Shown here piece by piece: positions 63,976 to 64,000 of a DNA stretch of 64,000 nucleotides. The notes beneath the pieces were generated by a model. That model saw only the letters and a program-made list of their open reading frames with translations, was not told the origin of the DNA and did not search any database. Both the position numbers and the translations under genes were made by a program. Origin of the DNA: CALMEC01 sp964628685 (GTDB taxonomy: Bacteria > Actinomycetota > Thermoleophilia > Miltoncostaeales > Miltoncostaeaceae); the NCBI GenBank assembly GCA_964628685.1, contig CAZVNM010000004.1, forward strand, positions 248,001 through 312,000. Direction: 5' to 3'. The first letter of the stretch is position 1. Every line of letters begins with the position of its first letter.

Positions 63976-64000
63976 GTCGTCGCCCCCTCGCGGGTGGTCT
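63972..64000 (-). CDS. Possible 3' end of an upstream gene (last eight codons)
   Basis: The frame TTREGATT followed by TGA overlaps the isomerase start as ATGA, the coupling used throughout this window. The rest lies beyond the right edge, so neither reality nor product can be judged; in related genomes a phosphomannomutase often precedes this isomerase. Confidence 0.25.

Overview
The window comes from a high-GC bacterial chromosome (roughly 70% GC by eye) and reads as an actinobacterial-type genome, probably one of the deep classes such as Thermoleophilia or a relative of Rubrobacter. The reasons are the secA-prfB-ftsE-ftsX and ctpA-rnr/smpB neighbourhoods, group II truncated haemoglobin, PASTA and actinobacterial M29/M32 peptidase families, many GTG starts, heavy use of 4-bp ATGA/GTGA start-stop overlaps, and at least eight genes whose -10-like TANNNT box lies only 6-8 nt before the start codon (leaderless mRNAs). 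The assignment is inference from gene content; no rRNA is present. I saw no insertion sequence, prophage, CRISPR array or tRNA. This is mostly core chromosome with lineage-specific insertions.

Layout. 1-2.7 kb: phosphate control (phoU, a soluble PAS histidine kinase, and a divergent PhoB-like regulator), next to the 5' part of msrA. 2.8-8.8 kb: glycogen phosphorylase, M32 carboxypeptidase, a small zincin-like protein and a PASTA protein whose kinase half is degenerate. 8.8-12.6 kb: an M29 aminopeptidase operon and a secreted lipoprotein. 12.6-18.3 kb: argG, a GOLPH3-like protein and dnaE. 18.5-21.2 kb: a membrane protein, two tandem diverged propeller-like paralogues and an RsbW-like anti-sigma ATPase. 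21.3-30.1 kb: the operon pheS-pheT-argC-argJ-glbO, plus argB-argD separated from it by an oppositely oriented YcxB-like gene. 30.2-37.9 kb: a small unknown gene behind an AT-rich control region, a UspA-UspA-CBS protein, a luciferase-like oxidoreductase, the infC-rpmI-rplT-rRNA methylase operon, and an ABC exporter with its TetR regulator. 38-46 kb: a secreted propeller protein with a collagen-like stretch, a P-loop kinase, the tmRNA gene (ssrA), a Clp-N/HTH regulator, the lutABC lactate-utilisation operon and two paralogous membrane proteins. 46-64 kb: RidA, smpB, protoglobin, RNase R, CtpA, PhoA with a repetitive basic tail, ftsX/ftsE, prfB, secA, a 955-bp gene-poor region with tandem repeats, hpf, comF, mtnA and a sugar-phosphate isomerase.

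How the parts fit. Trans-translation is represented by both ssrA and smpB, about 6 kb apart. Phosphate sensing and scavenging are represented by phoU/kinase/regulator at one end and phoA at the other, with a possible PHO box only at the regulator. Arginine synthesis lacks argF, argH and argR here. Two haem globins of different families are present, one of them translationally coupled to argJ.

No wholly new multi-gene system is evident. The most unusual items are the tandem sRNA-like modules between secA and hpf, the pseudokinase-PASTA protein, the histone-like tail of PhoA, the non-canonical T-loop of the tmRNA, the probable CTG start of argB, the AT-rich operator-like sites and the propeller paralogue pair.
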